Shown here one piece after another: positions 16,141-25,752 of a DNA stretch of 64,000 nt. The stretch is from NCBI GenBank assembly GCA_050260515.1, contig JBLNCI010000043.1:124001-188000 (forward strand). Direction: 5' to 3'. The stretch's first letter is position 1. The number at the start of each line of letters is the position of its first letter. The notes below the pieces were generated by a model. The model was not told the DNA's origin and made no database searches. It saw only the letters and a program-made list of their open reading frames with translations. Both the position numbers and the translations under genes were made by a program. This stretch comes from DATJIG01 sp050260515. Lineage in GTDB: Bacteria > Pseudomonadota > Alphaproteobacteria > SMXQ01.

Positions 16141-16164
16141 GCAAGCGCCGTCTGAGCAAGCGCC
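16135..16164. repeat. 15-bp tandem duplication over the parE stop codon
   Basis: GTCTGAGCAAGCGCC occurs twice head to tail. The first copy contains the parE stop TGA; the second repeats it out of translation. It appears to be a recent slippage or duplication event with no effect on the protein. Confidence 0.85.
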
Positions 16165-16306
16165 GCGCGCCGCCGAGACTGTGCCGTTCAGCGAGACGGG
16201 GCAGTATTAGGCTCACAACTTTGCAATGCGTTTCCGCCGCGCCTTCGGCGCAGACGCGCTTACTTTTATCGGCTCCCGAATCGAAACGATTTCAAGGAGG
16301 AAGCCG

Positions 16307-17137
16307 ATGCGACCTTCACGCGTACTCCTTTCCTCGGCCGCGGCGCTCGCGCTCGCGGCCTGCTCGCAGACGTCGATGTCCGACACCAGCGGCTCCGCCG
16401 CGAGCTCCCGCTCCAGCACGGCGACCAGCACCCAGGGCCCGACGGGTCTTCGCGCATACCTGCCGCACTCGGGCATCACGTCGAAGCATGTCGCGGACCA
16501 GTTCAGCTTCAACGACGTGGCGCTCGAATCGCGCGGCAAGCCGATTCCGCTCGTCGTCGTCGGCGATCCCCTCGGCGCCGATCGGCAGGCGCTCGGGCAG
16601 GCCATTGCCCAGGACCTGCACGCCTCGAACTGGGCGGGTCCCGGTGTGAACTTCGCGCCGACGACGGGCGCCGCGCTGGCTCAGAGCCACCTCATTGACG
16701 ACCGCAGCATCAGCCCCTACTCGCTGATCATGATGATCAACGGGCCGAACAACATCACCGCCCAGAACCTGTGCAGCAACCCGGCTATGAACGTCGGCGT
16801 CGCCGCGGCGACGCCGCCGGCCGGCTCGTCCAGCCTGAACCGGTCAGGCACCACCGGAGCGAGCGGGACCGCCGCGCGGTCGGGCGCGGCCGCCGGCGCG
16901 AGCTCGTCGGGAGCGGCCGCCGGTGCCGCGCGTCCGAGCGCCACGACTGGCGGCAACATGGCGACCGTGGTGAGCGCGCTCTGCCGCAACGACAGGGAAG
17001 TCTCCAGCGTGGTCGGCCGGACCAACGTCACCGGCGTGCAGGACCCCGCGTTCCGCGGTCTGGTGAACGCCACCCTGGCGGAGATGGGCGGTCCGCAGTC
17101 GACCAACGCAAACGACACGATGCAGTACGACAAGTAG
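16307..17137 (+). CDS. Lipoprotein of unknown function, with low-complexity linker (paralogue 1)
   Basis: The 276-residue product has a lipoprotein signal (MRPSRVLLSSAAALALAAC, lipobox LAAC). AAGGAGG lies seven bases before the ATG, which decides against an upstream frame extension. After a Ser/Thr-rich stretch the folded part shows PIPLVVVGDPLGADRQALGQAI, YSLIMMINGPNNITAQNLC and ALCRNDREVSSVVGR. A Ser/Gly/Ala-rich insert (about residues 165-220) separates the last two blocks. The neighbouring gene encodes a shorter paralogue with the same blocks. I do not recognise the family. It probably sits on the inner leaflet of the outer membrane or in the periplasm. Confidence 0.87.
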   Translation: MRPSRVLLSSAAALALAACSQTSMSDTSGSAASSRSSTATSTQGPTGLRAYLPHSGITSKHVADQFSFNDVALESRGKPIPLVVVGDPLGADRQALGQAIAQDLHASNWAGPGVNFAPTTGAALAQSHLIDDRSISPYSLIMMINGPNNITAQNLCSNPAMNVGVAAATPPAGSSSLNRSGTTGASGTAARSGAAAGASSSGAAAGAARPSATTGGNMATVVSALCRNDREVSSVVGRTNVTGVQDPAFRGLVNATLAEMGGPQSTNANDTMQYDK

Positions 17138-17167
17138 CCGTCGGTCCCCGCCCACGGCATCGCCTCG

Positions 17168-17195
17168 CCCCCCTTCCTCGCGGAAGGGGGGTTTT
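17168..17195 (+). terminator. Rho-independent terminator between the lipoprotein genes
   Basis: A perfect 10-bp stem (CCCCCCTTCC with GGAAGGGGGG), a TCGC loop and TTTT follow 30 bp after the first lipoprotein gene. It separates its transcript from that of the second paralogue. Confidence 0.92.
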
Positions 17196-17294
17196 ATTCC
17201 CGGCCGGGACGAAAATTTCGCGCCGCGCCGTTCTTGTTCCGCGTGCGATTAGCGCCTAGCCTCGCTGGATTCCCAGCGATTCCGGGAGCTTCGC

Positions 17295-17885
17295 ATGCGC
17301 CTCTATCGTCTTGCAGCAACCATGTTGGTGACCGTGACGGTCGCGGGATGCACCCGCGCCGACGGCATCGCCACGGTGTCATCGATCAACAACGACATCT
17401 ACGACAGCGCCGACATGTCGCGCGAGATCGCGGCGAAGGACACGCTCGTCGTGGTTCGCGGCAGCGCGTTCGGGCTCGACCAGCGCGCGCTCGAACAGGC
17501 GATCGTCAGCGACATGCAGGGCGCCGCATGGGGCCCGCAGCCTCGCCTGACCACCACACCCGGCAGCAACGTCGGCCAGATGTGGTCGTTCGTGATGATG
17601 GTGAACGGTCCGCGCAACGTCACCGCCGCGGCGCTGTGCCGCGACCCGGCCCAGGCGCCGGCGCTGACCGAAGCTCTGCCTGCGGGCGAATTCCGCCTCG
17701 TCGGCGGCCTGTGCCGCTTCGACAAGAACATGACCGAGGTCACCGGCCGGCTGGAGGGCGTCACCGGCGCCGACGACCCCCGCGTCCGTCGCCTCATCAT
17801 GGCGGCGACCCAGGAGCTGACCACGCCCACGACGGCCGATCGGTTCCTGCACCAGAACGACAGCAGCGGCAGCAACGAGCGCTAG
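17295..17885 (+). CDS. Lipoprotein of unknown function (paralogue 2)
   Basis: The 196-residue product has a lipoprotein signal (MRLYRLAATMLVTVTVAGC). The body aligns with the previous gene: LVVVRGSAFGLDQRALEQAI, WSFVMMVNGPRNVTAAALC, GLCRFDKNMTEVTGRLEGVTG and DDPRVRRLIMAATQEL. It lacks the Ser/Gly/Ala insert of its neighbour. Two cysteines in the body (in AALC and GLCR) are conserved between both copies and may form a disulfide. It has its own upstream region after a terminator, with GGGAG before the ATG. The function is unknown. Confidence 0.88.
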   Translation: MRLYRLAATMLVTVTVAGCTRADGIATVSSINNDIYDSADMSREIAAKDTLVVVRGSAFGLDQRALEQAIVSDMQGAAWGPQPRLTTTPGSNVGQMWSFVMMVNGPRNVTAAALCRDPAQAPALTEALPAGEFRLVGGLCRFDKNMTEVTGRLEGVTGADDPRVRRLIMAATQELTTPTTADRFLHQNDSSGSNER

Positions 17886-18002
17886 ATCGGGTGCCCGGGG
17901 ACAACGTGCCCCGCCCCGGGGTCTTAACCTTGCCCAAGGCGCCGTCGCGGCCGTTCCGGCCGCGAATCGGCCCGCTTTTCCGCGCAATCTCGGAACGATG
18001 AT

Positions 18003-18034
18003 TTGACTTTTTGGGGGCGACGCCCACTTATAAA
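18003..18034 (+). promoter_or_regulatory. Candidate promoter of the DEAD-box helicase gene
   Basis: TTGACT and TATAAA lie 20 bases apart, wider than ideal, with a GGGCG/CGCCC inverted repeat between them. It is 40 bp before the helicase start and is the only promoter-like sequence in the gap. Confidence 0.3.
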
Positions 18035-18072
18035 GCGCCCTCGATGGGCCGTTCTGCCGTTGGGGCGGGACG

Positions 18073-19632
<1,560 letters not shown>

Positions 19633-19670
19633 GCGCTTCGGGCGATCGCTGACCTTTCGAGGATCAGGAA

Positions 19671-19694
19671 AGGCGGCGGCGACGCCGCCTTTTT
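19671..19694. terminator. Bidirectional terminator between helicase and membrane protein genes
   Basis: An 8-bp stem (AGGCGGCG with CGCCGCCT) and GCGA loop are followed by T-rich sequence on the plus strand and by TTTCC on the minus strand. It lies between convergent genes and can serve both. Confidence 0.82.
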
Positions 19695-19698
19695 CGCG

Positions 19699-20298
19699 TC
19701 AGGAAGGCTGCCGCCGCGTCGTCGGCCGCACCGGATGCGGCGGGACGAGCTGCGCCTGCGCCGTCCGCAGGCAGCGCCACAGCTCCTCGATGTAGGGCGC
19801 GATCTCGATCGCCACCGCGGCGCCGAGCGTCGTCACGACGTAGGCGACCGGCAAAGGCGGCGTCTTCCACTGCAACGCCCAGCTCGCCGTCTCCGGGCCC
19901 GCGCCGAACAGCGCCAGGAACTGCCCCCAGTGGATCACCAGCAGGAGGAGGAGCGCCGCGAACGGCAGCACCTCGAGGAAGCTGTGGGCATGCTGCTCGA
20001 CGTCGGTGATGTGGCGCTTGCCCGTCGCATAGCCGATATCCCACCAGCCGGTGACTTCGTGGAGCGCCAGCAGCACCATCAGGAGCGCGATCACCAGCGC
20101 GTTGATCTCGAACATCATCGCGAGCACCAGTCCCGTCCCCGCCTCCGCGAACATCGCGAGGTGCATCAACGACTCCTTGGCGCCGGTCGTGTGCTGGATG
20201 TCCGATGCGCGATGGCACAGGTAGTCGACGACGCCCCACGCCATCCACAGCGGGATAATGAAGAAGAACATCAGGTCGATGACGGCCGTCGTTTCCAT
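19699..20298 (-). CDS. Multi-pass membrane protein of unknown function
   Basis: The 199-residue product has four or five hydrophobic helices: AVIDLMFFFIIPLWMAWGVVDYL, LVLAMMFEINALVIALLMVLLALHEV, FLEVLPFAALLLLLVIHWGQFLALF and PVAYVVTTLGAAVAIEIAPYIEEL. Conserved-looking histidines (DYLCHRASDIQH, HEVTGWWD, VEQHAHSF) lie near the membrane and could bind a metal or heme. The start METTAVID follows AGGAGG at five bases. I recall close relatives being labelled diguanylate cyclase in databases, but no GGDEF domain exists here. The function is unknown. Confidence 0.85.
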   Translation of the reverse strand: METTAVIDLMFFFIIPLWMAWGVVDYLCHRASDIQHTTGAKESLMHLAMFAEAGTGLVLAMMFEINALVIALLMVLLALHEVTGWWDIGYATGKRHITDVEQHAHSFLEVLPFAALLLLLVIHWGQFLALFGAGPETASWALQWKTPPLPVAYVVTTLGAAVAIEIAPYIEELWRCLRTAQAQLVPPHPVRPTTRRQPS

Positions 20299-20508
20299 CC
20301 CACCCTCCTGCGCCAGGGTCTGTCGCTGGCCTCGGGTGGGAACGCCGGGGCCATTGGCGGGTTCCGCCCTGCGGCCGCTCGGCGCGAGCGTCGGAAGGGC
20401 CCAAAGACAGGGCATTTCAATTACTTCCCCGCGCTCCGGCAGTTGACTCGGCGCGGGCGCGGCGCGACCATTGCGGCCCTTCCGAAACCGCCGCTTCCGG
20501 GACCTCCG

Positions 20509-21789
20509 ATGAACGAGAGCACGCCTGCGATCAAGGACTACGCCACCCGCACCGCGGACGGAAAGTACGTCGTCGGCGGGCTCAAGTACGACCGGCCGTT
20601 CCGCATCCGGCGGCTCGGACACTTCGGCTTCAACGTCGCCAGGTACGACGAGGCGGTGAGCTTCTACACCGACCTCCTCGGCTTCGACATCTCGGACGCG
20701 CGGAGCTACGCCGACCGCCTCAAGCCGGAGCAGCTCGATGAGCTCGAGAAGCGGGGCGGCAAGCCGTTCGGCTGCTTCACCCGCTACGGCACCGACCATC
20801 ACGCGCTGGTGCTGTTCAACAAGCAGTACCGCGAGGTCGCCGATCCGCCCGGCCGCTGGCGCCCGGGCGTCACCATCAACCAGATCACCTGGCAGGTCGG
20901 CAGCCTCGGCGAGATCGGCGACGCCATCAAATACTTCCAGCGCGAGAACGTGCCGATCCTGCGCTCGGGCCGCGACATGCCGGGCTCCAACTGGCACACC
21001 TACATCCACGATCCCGACGGCAACACCAACGAGCTGTTCTGGGGCATGGAGCAGATCGGCTGGGACGGCTACTCGAAGCCCAAGGCGATCTACTACCGCG
21101 CCTTCCAGAAGGCGCCCGAGCTGCCGCAGATGTCGGAGTTCGATGAGGTGCAGCAGGCGCTCGCGAAGGGCATGGACATCACCCAGGGCTACCGCGTCGC
21201 CGAGAAGCCGCCGGCGCGCTTCGACGTCCAGGGCCAGATGCTGCCGCGGCCGTTCAAGGTCGTGCGCCTCGGGCCGGTGCGCCTGTTCGTCGCCGACGTC
21301 GAGATGTCGCTCGACTTCTACGTCCGCAAGATGGGCTTCGTGCCCACCGAGGAGACGACGTACAAGGGCCACCGCTGCGTGTTCCTGCGCTGCTCGAACG
21401 AGCACACCGCGGTGGCGCTCTACCCGCTCGCGCTCCGCGATGAATTGGCGAAGTACGGTGTCTCGGGGCACAGCACCAGCTTCGCGATCGGCATGCAGGT
21501 GGCCAATTACGAGCAGCTCAAGGCCGCCCGCGACTACCTCAAGGACGCCAAGGTCAAGACGCTCGATCTTCCGTTGGAGCTGTTCCCCGGCATCGACTAT
21601 ATGATCAACGCCCAGGATCCCGACGGGCACCTGGTCCAGCTCTACTACTACATGGAGCAGATCGGCTGGGACGGCCGGCCGCGCGCGGCATCCGCGCGCC
21701 GCAAGGTCGAACCGGGCGTGTGGCCGGATGCCCTCGAGCCGATGTCCGACAGCATGATGGGCGAGCCGTATCTCGGACCGTGGGGTTAG
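20509..21789 (+). CDS. Two-domain VOC-family (extradiol dioxygenase-like) protein
   Basis: The 426-residue protein holds two vicinal-oxygen-chelate modules. The first (about 37-185) includes IRRLGHFGFNVARYDEAVSFY, DHHALVLFN and HDPDGNTNELFW. The second (about 260-400) includes VVRLGPVRLFVADVEMSLDFY, EHTAVALYP and QDPDGHLVQLYY. The first keeps His, His and Glu at the metal positions; the second has lost the N-terminal metal His (GPVRLF). This resembles type I extradiol ring-cleavage dioxygenases, where one module is catalytic. It is the first gene of a plus-strand run with two FAH hydrolases and an MDR oxidoreductase. That context supports a ring-cleavage role. Confidence 0.9.
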   Translation: MNESTPAIKDYATRTADGKYVVGGLKYDRPFRIRRLGHFGFNVARYDEAVSFYTDLLGFDISDARSYADRLKPEQLDELEKRGGKPFGCFTRYGTDHHALVLFNKQYREVADPPGRWRPGVTINQITWQVGSLGEIGDAIKYFQRENVPILRSGRDMPGSNWHTYIHDPDGNTNELFWGMEQIGWDGYSKPKAIYYRAFQKAPELPQMSEFDEVQQALAKGMDITQGYRVAEKPPARFDVQGQMLPRPFKVVRLGPVRLFVADVEMSLDFYVRKMGFVPTEETTYKGHRCVFLRCSNEHTAVALYPLALRDELAKYGVSGHSTSFAIGMQVANYEQLKAARDYLKDAKVKTLDLPLELFPGIDYMINAQDPDGHLVQLYYYMEQIGWDGRPRAASARRKVEPGVWPDALEPMSDSMMGEPYLGPWG

Positions 21790-21874
21790 GCCGAGACCCA
21801 TCGCTGAGCTTCCTGGGCGGGTGGTGACCCGCCCTTCTTTCGTCTAGTGCACTCCAATCAGGGGGAAACAATCC

Positions 21875-22846
21875 GTGGCTGAATACCGCTTGCTGAACTA
21901 CGCCGGCCCGAAGGGCAAGGCGCTGCCGGCCATCCTGGTCGACGACAAGGTGCTCGACCTCGCCAAGGCGATCGCCGTCTACCGGCGCAAGAACCCGGTG
22001 AAGTTCGGAATCGAGTCGACGCTCGCCGTATTGGCCGACTGGCCGAAGGCCAAGGTCGCGCTCAAGAAGATCGCCGACGAGTTCACGAAGAACCCGAAGA
22101 GCGCCTACGCCAAGCTCGCCGTGCCGCTGAAGCGCGTGAAGCTGCTGGCGCCGATCCTCTATCCGTCGTCGGTGTTCTGCATCGCCTCGAACTACCGCGA
22201 CCACCGCGCCGAGATGGGCAACCAGGATCCGATGCCCGACAAGGCGACCCGCACGCCGGTGTTCTTCCAGAAGACACCCGCGCAGACCATCGTCGGCCAC
22301 GGCGCCAAGATCAACCTGCCCCACACCTCGACCGCGATCGACTGGGAAGCCGAGATCGCCGCGGTCATCGGCAAGCCCTGCTACAACGTCGGCGTCGACA
22401 AGGCGCTCGACTACGTCGCGGGCTACCTCGTGCTCAACGACATGTCGATCCGCGGCCCCAAGGCCGAGGAAGCGACCACGCCCGAGCTCAAGAAGTTCCG
22501 CAACGACCGCTTCCGCCGCAAGAACTGGGACGGCTCCTGCCCGATCGGTCCGTGGCTGACGCCGAAGGACTTCGTCAAGAATCCGTACGACCAGTCGATC
22601 AAGCTCTGGGTCAACGGCGAGCTGATGCAGAACGGCAACTCGGGCGACATGCACTACACGATCGAGGAGCAGATCGCGTATCTGTCGCAGCACATCACCC
22701 TGCAGCCGGGCGACATCATCACCACCGGGACACCGGCTGGCGTCGGCAAGGGCAAAGGCATGTACCTCAAGGCCGGCGACAAGATCACCACGACGATCGG
22801 CCAGCTCGGCACGCTCGAGACCAGCTTCATCCCGCCCAAGGCGTAA
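21875..22846 (+). CDS. FAH-family hydrolase
   Basis: The 323-residue protein starts at GTG (VAEYRLLNYAG), with AGGGGGAA upstream. It has the FAH core: SNYRDHRAEMG, FFQKTPAQTIVGHG, IDWEAEIAAVIGKP with acidic metal ligands, YLVLNDMSIRG and GDIITTGTPAGVGKG. Residues 1-90 match the FAH gene at 5554-6480 (DDKVLDLAKA, STLAVLADW), so the two are paralogues. It lies 85 bp after the VOC gene and is probably co-transcribed. Likely chemistry is hydrolysis or decarboxylation of a ring-cleavage product. Confidence 0.92.
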   Translation: MAEYRLLNYAGPKGKALPAILVDDKVLDLAKAIAVYRRKNPVKFGIESTLAVLADWPKAKVALKKIADEFTKNPKSAYAKLAVPLKRVKLLAPILYPSSVFCIASNYRDHRAEMGNQDPMPDKATRTPVFFQKTPAQTIVGHGAKINLPHTSTAIDWEAEIAAVIGKPCYNVGVDKALDYVAGYLVLNDMSIRGPKAEEATTPELKKFRNDRFRRKNWDGSCPIGPWLTPKDFVKNPYDQSIKLWVNGELMQNGNSGDMHYTIEEQIAYLSQHITLQPGDIITTGTPAGVGKGKGMYLKAGDKITTTIGQLGTLETSFIPPKA

Positions 22847-22925
22847 CGCGAACCGGGCGGGCGGAGCGATCCGCCCGCCCGACGCGCCGCGACGCGGTCG
22901 AGCGTCGCGCAACAAGGCAGCTCAC

Positions 22926-23783
22926 ATGAAGATTTGTCGCTTCAACGAAGATCGCCTAGGCGTCGTCCAGGGCGAGCACGTCTACGACGTGACCGCCGCC
23001 CGCGACCAGGTGCTGCGCGGCTACACGCCCGAGCGCTGGGCCGATCCGGTGATCGCCAGGCTCCCGGCGCTGATCGCCGCCATCGGCGACGCCAAGCGCT
23101 GGGGCGACCCGATCCCGCTCTCGTCCGTCCGCCTGCTGAGCCCGGTGAAGAACCCGAGCAAGCTCGTCGCCGCGCCGACCAACTACCGCGACCACATCAG
23201 CGAGATGCAGAAGGTCTCGGAGAACAACCCGGTGAAGCGGCCGCAGGACATCGGCGTCGCCGGCATGTTCCTCAAGGCGACCTCGGCGCTGGTCGGCCCC
23301 TCCGAAGGCGTCCGCCTGCGCCACACCGAGCGCCGGAACGACCACGAGGTCGAGCTCGCGGTGATCATCGGCAAGACCTGCGACCGAGTCTCACAGAAGG
23401 ACGCGCTCGACTATGTCGCGGGCTACGCCATCGGCCTCGACATCACGCTGCGCGGTCCCGAGGACCGCAGCTTCCGCAAGTCGATCGACACCTATGCCGT
23501 GCTCGGACCTTGGCTGGTGACCGCCGACGAGATCGCCGATCCCGACAGCCTCCAGCTCCGGCTCGGCGTCAACAACGAGCTGCGGCAGAACGCCAACACG
23601 AAGGACATGGTGTATTCGGTGCGGCGCCTGATCGAATTCTCGTCCGACTTCTACACGCTGCACGCCGGCGACGTGATCTACACCGGGACGCCGTCGGGCG
23701 TGAGCCAGATCAAGCCGGGCGACACGCTCGTCGCCGAGATCGAGCGCGTCGGCCGCATGGAAGTCGCGGTGCAGGCCGCCTGA
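22926..23783 (+). CDS. FAH-family hydrolase
   Basis: The 285-residue protein carries the FAH domain: APTNYRDHISEMQ, MFLKATSALVGPSEGV, NDHEVELAVIIGKTCD with metal acids, AGYAIGLDITLRGPEDRSFRKS and GDVIYTGTPSGVSQI. It is shorter at the N-terminus than the preceding gene and diverged, so the pair likely acts on different intermediates rather than being recent copies. It starts 79 bp after the previous gene and is followed by the MDR oxidoreductase after 34 bp, indicating one operon. Confidence 0.92.
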   Translation: MKICRFNEDRLGVVQGEHVYDVTAARDQVLRGYTPERWADPVIARLPALIAAIGDAKRWGDPIPLSSVRLLSPVKNPSKLVAAPTNYRDHISEMQKVSENNPVKRPQDIGVAGMFLKATSALVGPSEGVRLRHTERRNDHEVELAVIIGKTCDRVSQKDALDYVAGYAIGLDITLRGPEDRSFRKSIDTYAVLGPWLVTADEIADPDSLQLRLGVNNELRQNANTKDMVYSVRRLIEFSSDFYTLHAGDVIYTGTPSGVSQIKPGDTLVAEIERVGRMEVAVQAA

Positions 23784-23817
23784 TCCCACCACCATCACCG
23801 AACCGGAACGGATTCCC

Positions 23818-24858
23818 ATGAAGGCGATCGTCATCCACGAGTACGGCCCGCCCGAGGTCATGAAGTACGAGACCGTGCCCGATCCCGAGCCGCGCATGGG
23901 CGAGGTCCGGATCAAGGTGTACGCGGCGACGATCAACCGCACGCTCGACGTGTCGCTGCGCGCCGGCAAGCAGATGCAGCGCGGCGCCAAGCTGCCGTTG
24001 ATCCCCGGCGTGGACTGCGCCGGCATCATCGACAAGGTCGGCCCCGGGGTCACGAAGTGGAAGGTCGGCGATCACGTCGCCGCGGCCGGCCGCATGCCGC
24101 TCGACCCGTGCCCCGAGGACGGCAAGGGCTACACCGGCCCCGACGGCATGATGGGCATCAACCGGCCCGGCGGTTTCGCCGAGATGATCGTCGTGCCGGC
24201 GTGCGCGCTCGATCCGCTGCCGAAGGAACTCAATCTCCACGAGGCGGCCGTCGTCATGCGCCACTGCCCGACGGCGTGGAACCTGCTGATGAACGTCGCC
24301 CAGCTCAAGGCCGGCGAGTGGGTGCTGATCATGGGCGCGTCGGGCAACCTGGGCTCGATCGGCATCCAGATCGCGAAGAACGTCGTCGGCGCGAAGGTGA
24401 TCTGCGCGGCGGGCTCGGACGACCGCGTCAAGGTCGGCATGGATCTCGGCGCCGACTTCGGCATCAACTACAACACCCACGACCTCAAGGACGAGGTGAT
24501 GAAGATCACCGGCGGCAAGGGCGTGAACGTGCTGTACGACAACATCGCCAACCCGAAGGTGCTGCCCAACGCGTTCCACGCGCTGGGCGAGAACGGTCGC
24601 CTCGTAACGGCGGGCGCCCACGGCGGACCCAACGTCACCATCGACTTCTTCCACCTCTACGACAACAAGATCACCATCAAGGGCATGCCGGGCCATCGGG
24701 CCGCCGACCGGCCGAAGTGCTTCGAGGCCGCGGCCCAGGGCAAGATCAAGGTGAAGATCGCCAAGATCCTGCCGCTGTCGAAGGCGGTCGACGCGCACCG
24801 CATGACCGAGGCCGACCCCGGCATGGGCAAGATCGTCCTCGACCCGACGCTGGGCTGA
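23818..24858 (+). CDS. MDR-family (quinone oxidoreductase-like) dehydrogenase
   Basis: The 346-residue protein is a medium-chain reductase. The N-terminal GroES-like half shows PGVDCAGIIDKVGPGV and VGDHVAA. The Rossmann half shows VLIMGASGNLGSIGIQIAKNVVGAKVICAAGS and VLYDNIANP. The usual catalytic zinc ligands of alcohol dehydrogenases are absent at the first site (ATINRTLDV in place of a Cys motif), so it is probably a zinc-independent NADPH reductase for enones or quinones. It ends the VOC-FAH-FAH-MDR run and converges on a deacetylase gene. A reduction step on a ring-cleavage product is plausible. Confidence 0.9.
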   Translation: MKAIVIHEYGPPEVMKYETVPDPEPRMGEVRIKVYAATINRTLDVSLRAGKQMQRGAKLPLIPGVDCAGIIDKVGPGVTKWKVGDHVAAAGRMPLDPCPEDGKGYTGPDGMMGINRPGGFAEMIVVPACALDPLPKELNLHEAAVVMRHCPTAWNLLMNVAQLKAGEWVLIMGASGNLGSIGIQIAKNVVGAKVICAAGSDDRVKVGMDLGADFGINYNTHDLKDEVMKITGGKGVNVLYDNIANPKVLPNAFHALGENGRLVTAGAHGGPNVTIDFFHLYDNKITIKGMPGHRAADRPKCFEAAAQGKIKVKIAKILPLSKAVDAHRMTEADPGMGKIVLDPTLG

Positions 24859-24878
24859 GGCGTTCCGACGGAGCGGCT

Positions 24879-25748
24879 CTAGACCGCGCCCAGAGCGCGG
24901 GCGTGGGCGATGATCTCGCTGCCGGTCGCGCGCCAGACCGCGGCGTGTCCCGTGATGTACGCGAGCGCGCGGTCGAGCGCATCGATCCGGTGCGGCACGC
25001 CGATCAGATACGGGTGCAGCGCGATGCACATCACGCGCCCCGAGGCCTCGCCCTCGCGGTAGAGCACGTCGAACTGACGGCACAGCGTGTGCTCGAACGC
25101 CTCGGCGGTGTAGCGCAGCGTCGTGAAGCAGTTCTTGTCCGCCGCCTCGACGGTGTAGGGGATCGCCGCGATGCGCTTGCCCGCGCCGAGCTCCATCGCA
25201 TACGGCTGGTCGTCGTTCACCCAGTCGCACACGTACTCGACGCCCTCGGCGACGAGATGATCGAGCGTGTTCCACGTCTCCTGCAGCCCGGCGCCGAGCC
25301 AGCCCTTCGGCCGCGCCCCCGACGCCCTCGCGATACGGTCGAGGGTGGCACGGATGACGTCGCGCTCGGTGTCGGCGGGAATTGCATTGAGGCGGCGCGT
25401 GTTGGTGAGGCAGTGCCCCATCAGCTCCCAGTTGCGCTTCAGGCAGGCATCGACGATCTGGGGATGATGGTCGCAGAGGTTGGCGTTGAGCGCGACCGTG
25501 CCGCGGATGTCGTGCCGGTCGAGGACGTCCATGAGCCGGAACACGCCGACGCGGTTGCCGTAATCGCGCTTGGCCCAGTTGGGCACGTCGGGCACGCGGC
25601 CGGTGCCCTCCGGCACCGGCTCGTCGAGCGCGAAGAACTCGATGTTAGGGACGACCCACAGCGCGACGCGCGCGCCTTCCGGCCATGTGACCGGGCGGCG
25701 GCCGACGATCGGCCGATAGGGAAACGGGCCGTACGGCGCCGGGTGCAT
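24879..25748 (-). CDS. Polysaccharide deacetylase-family (NodB/PuuE-like) protein, copy 1
   Basis: The 289-residue protein has the NodB-type barrel without a signal peptide: ALWVVPNIEFFALDEPV, DYGNRVGVFRLMDVLDRHDIRGTVALNANLCDHHP, WELMGHCLTNTRRL, GWLGAGLQETWNTLDHLVAEGVEYVCDWVNDDQPY and IALHPYLIGVPHRI. The second motif has GHCLTNTRR in place of the usual HxxxxH, so one metal-binding His is missing. This fits the cytoplasmic, metal-independent allantoinase-like (PuuE) branch rather than cell-wall deacetylases. A paralogue of equal length lies on the other side of the adjacent binding protein. Confidence 0.9.
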   Translation of the reverse strand: MHPAPYGPFPYRPIVGRRPVTWPEGARVALWVVPNIEFFALDEPVPEGTGRVPDVPNWAKRDYGNRVGVFRLMDVLDRHDIRGTVALNANLCDHHPQIVDACLKRNWELMGHCLTNTRRLNAIPADTERDVIRATLDRIARASGARPKGWLGAGLQETWNTLDHLVAEGVEYVCDWVNDDQPYAMELGAGKRIAAIPYTVEAADKNCFTTLRYTAEAFEHTLCRQFDVLYREGEASGRVMCIALHPYLIGVPHRIDALDRALAYITGHAAVWRATGSEIIAHARALGAV

Positions 25749-25752
25749 CGCG

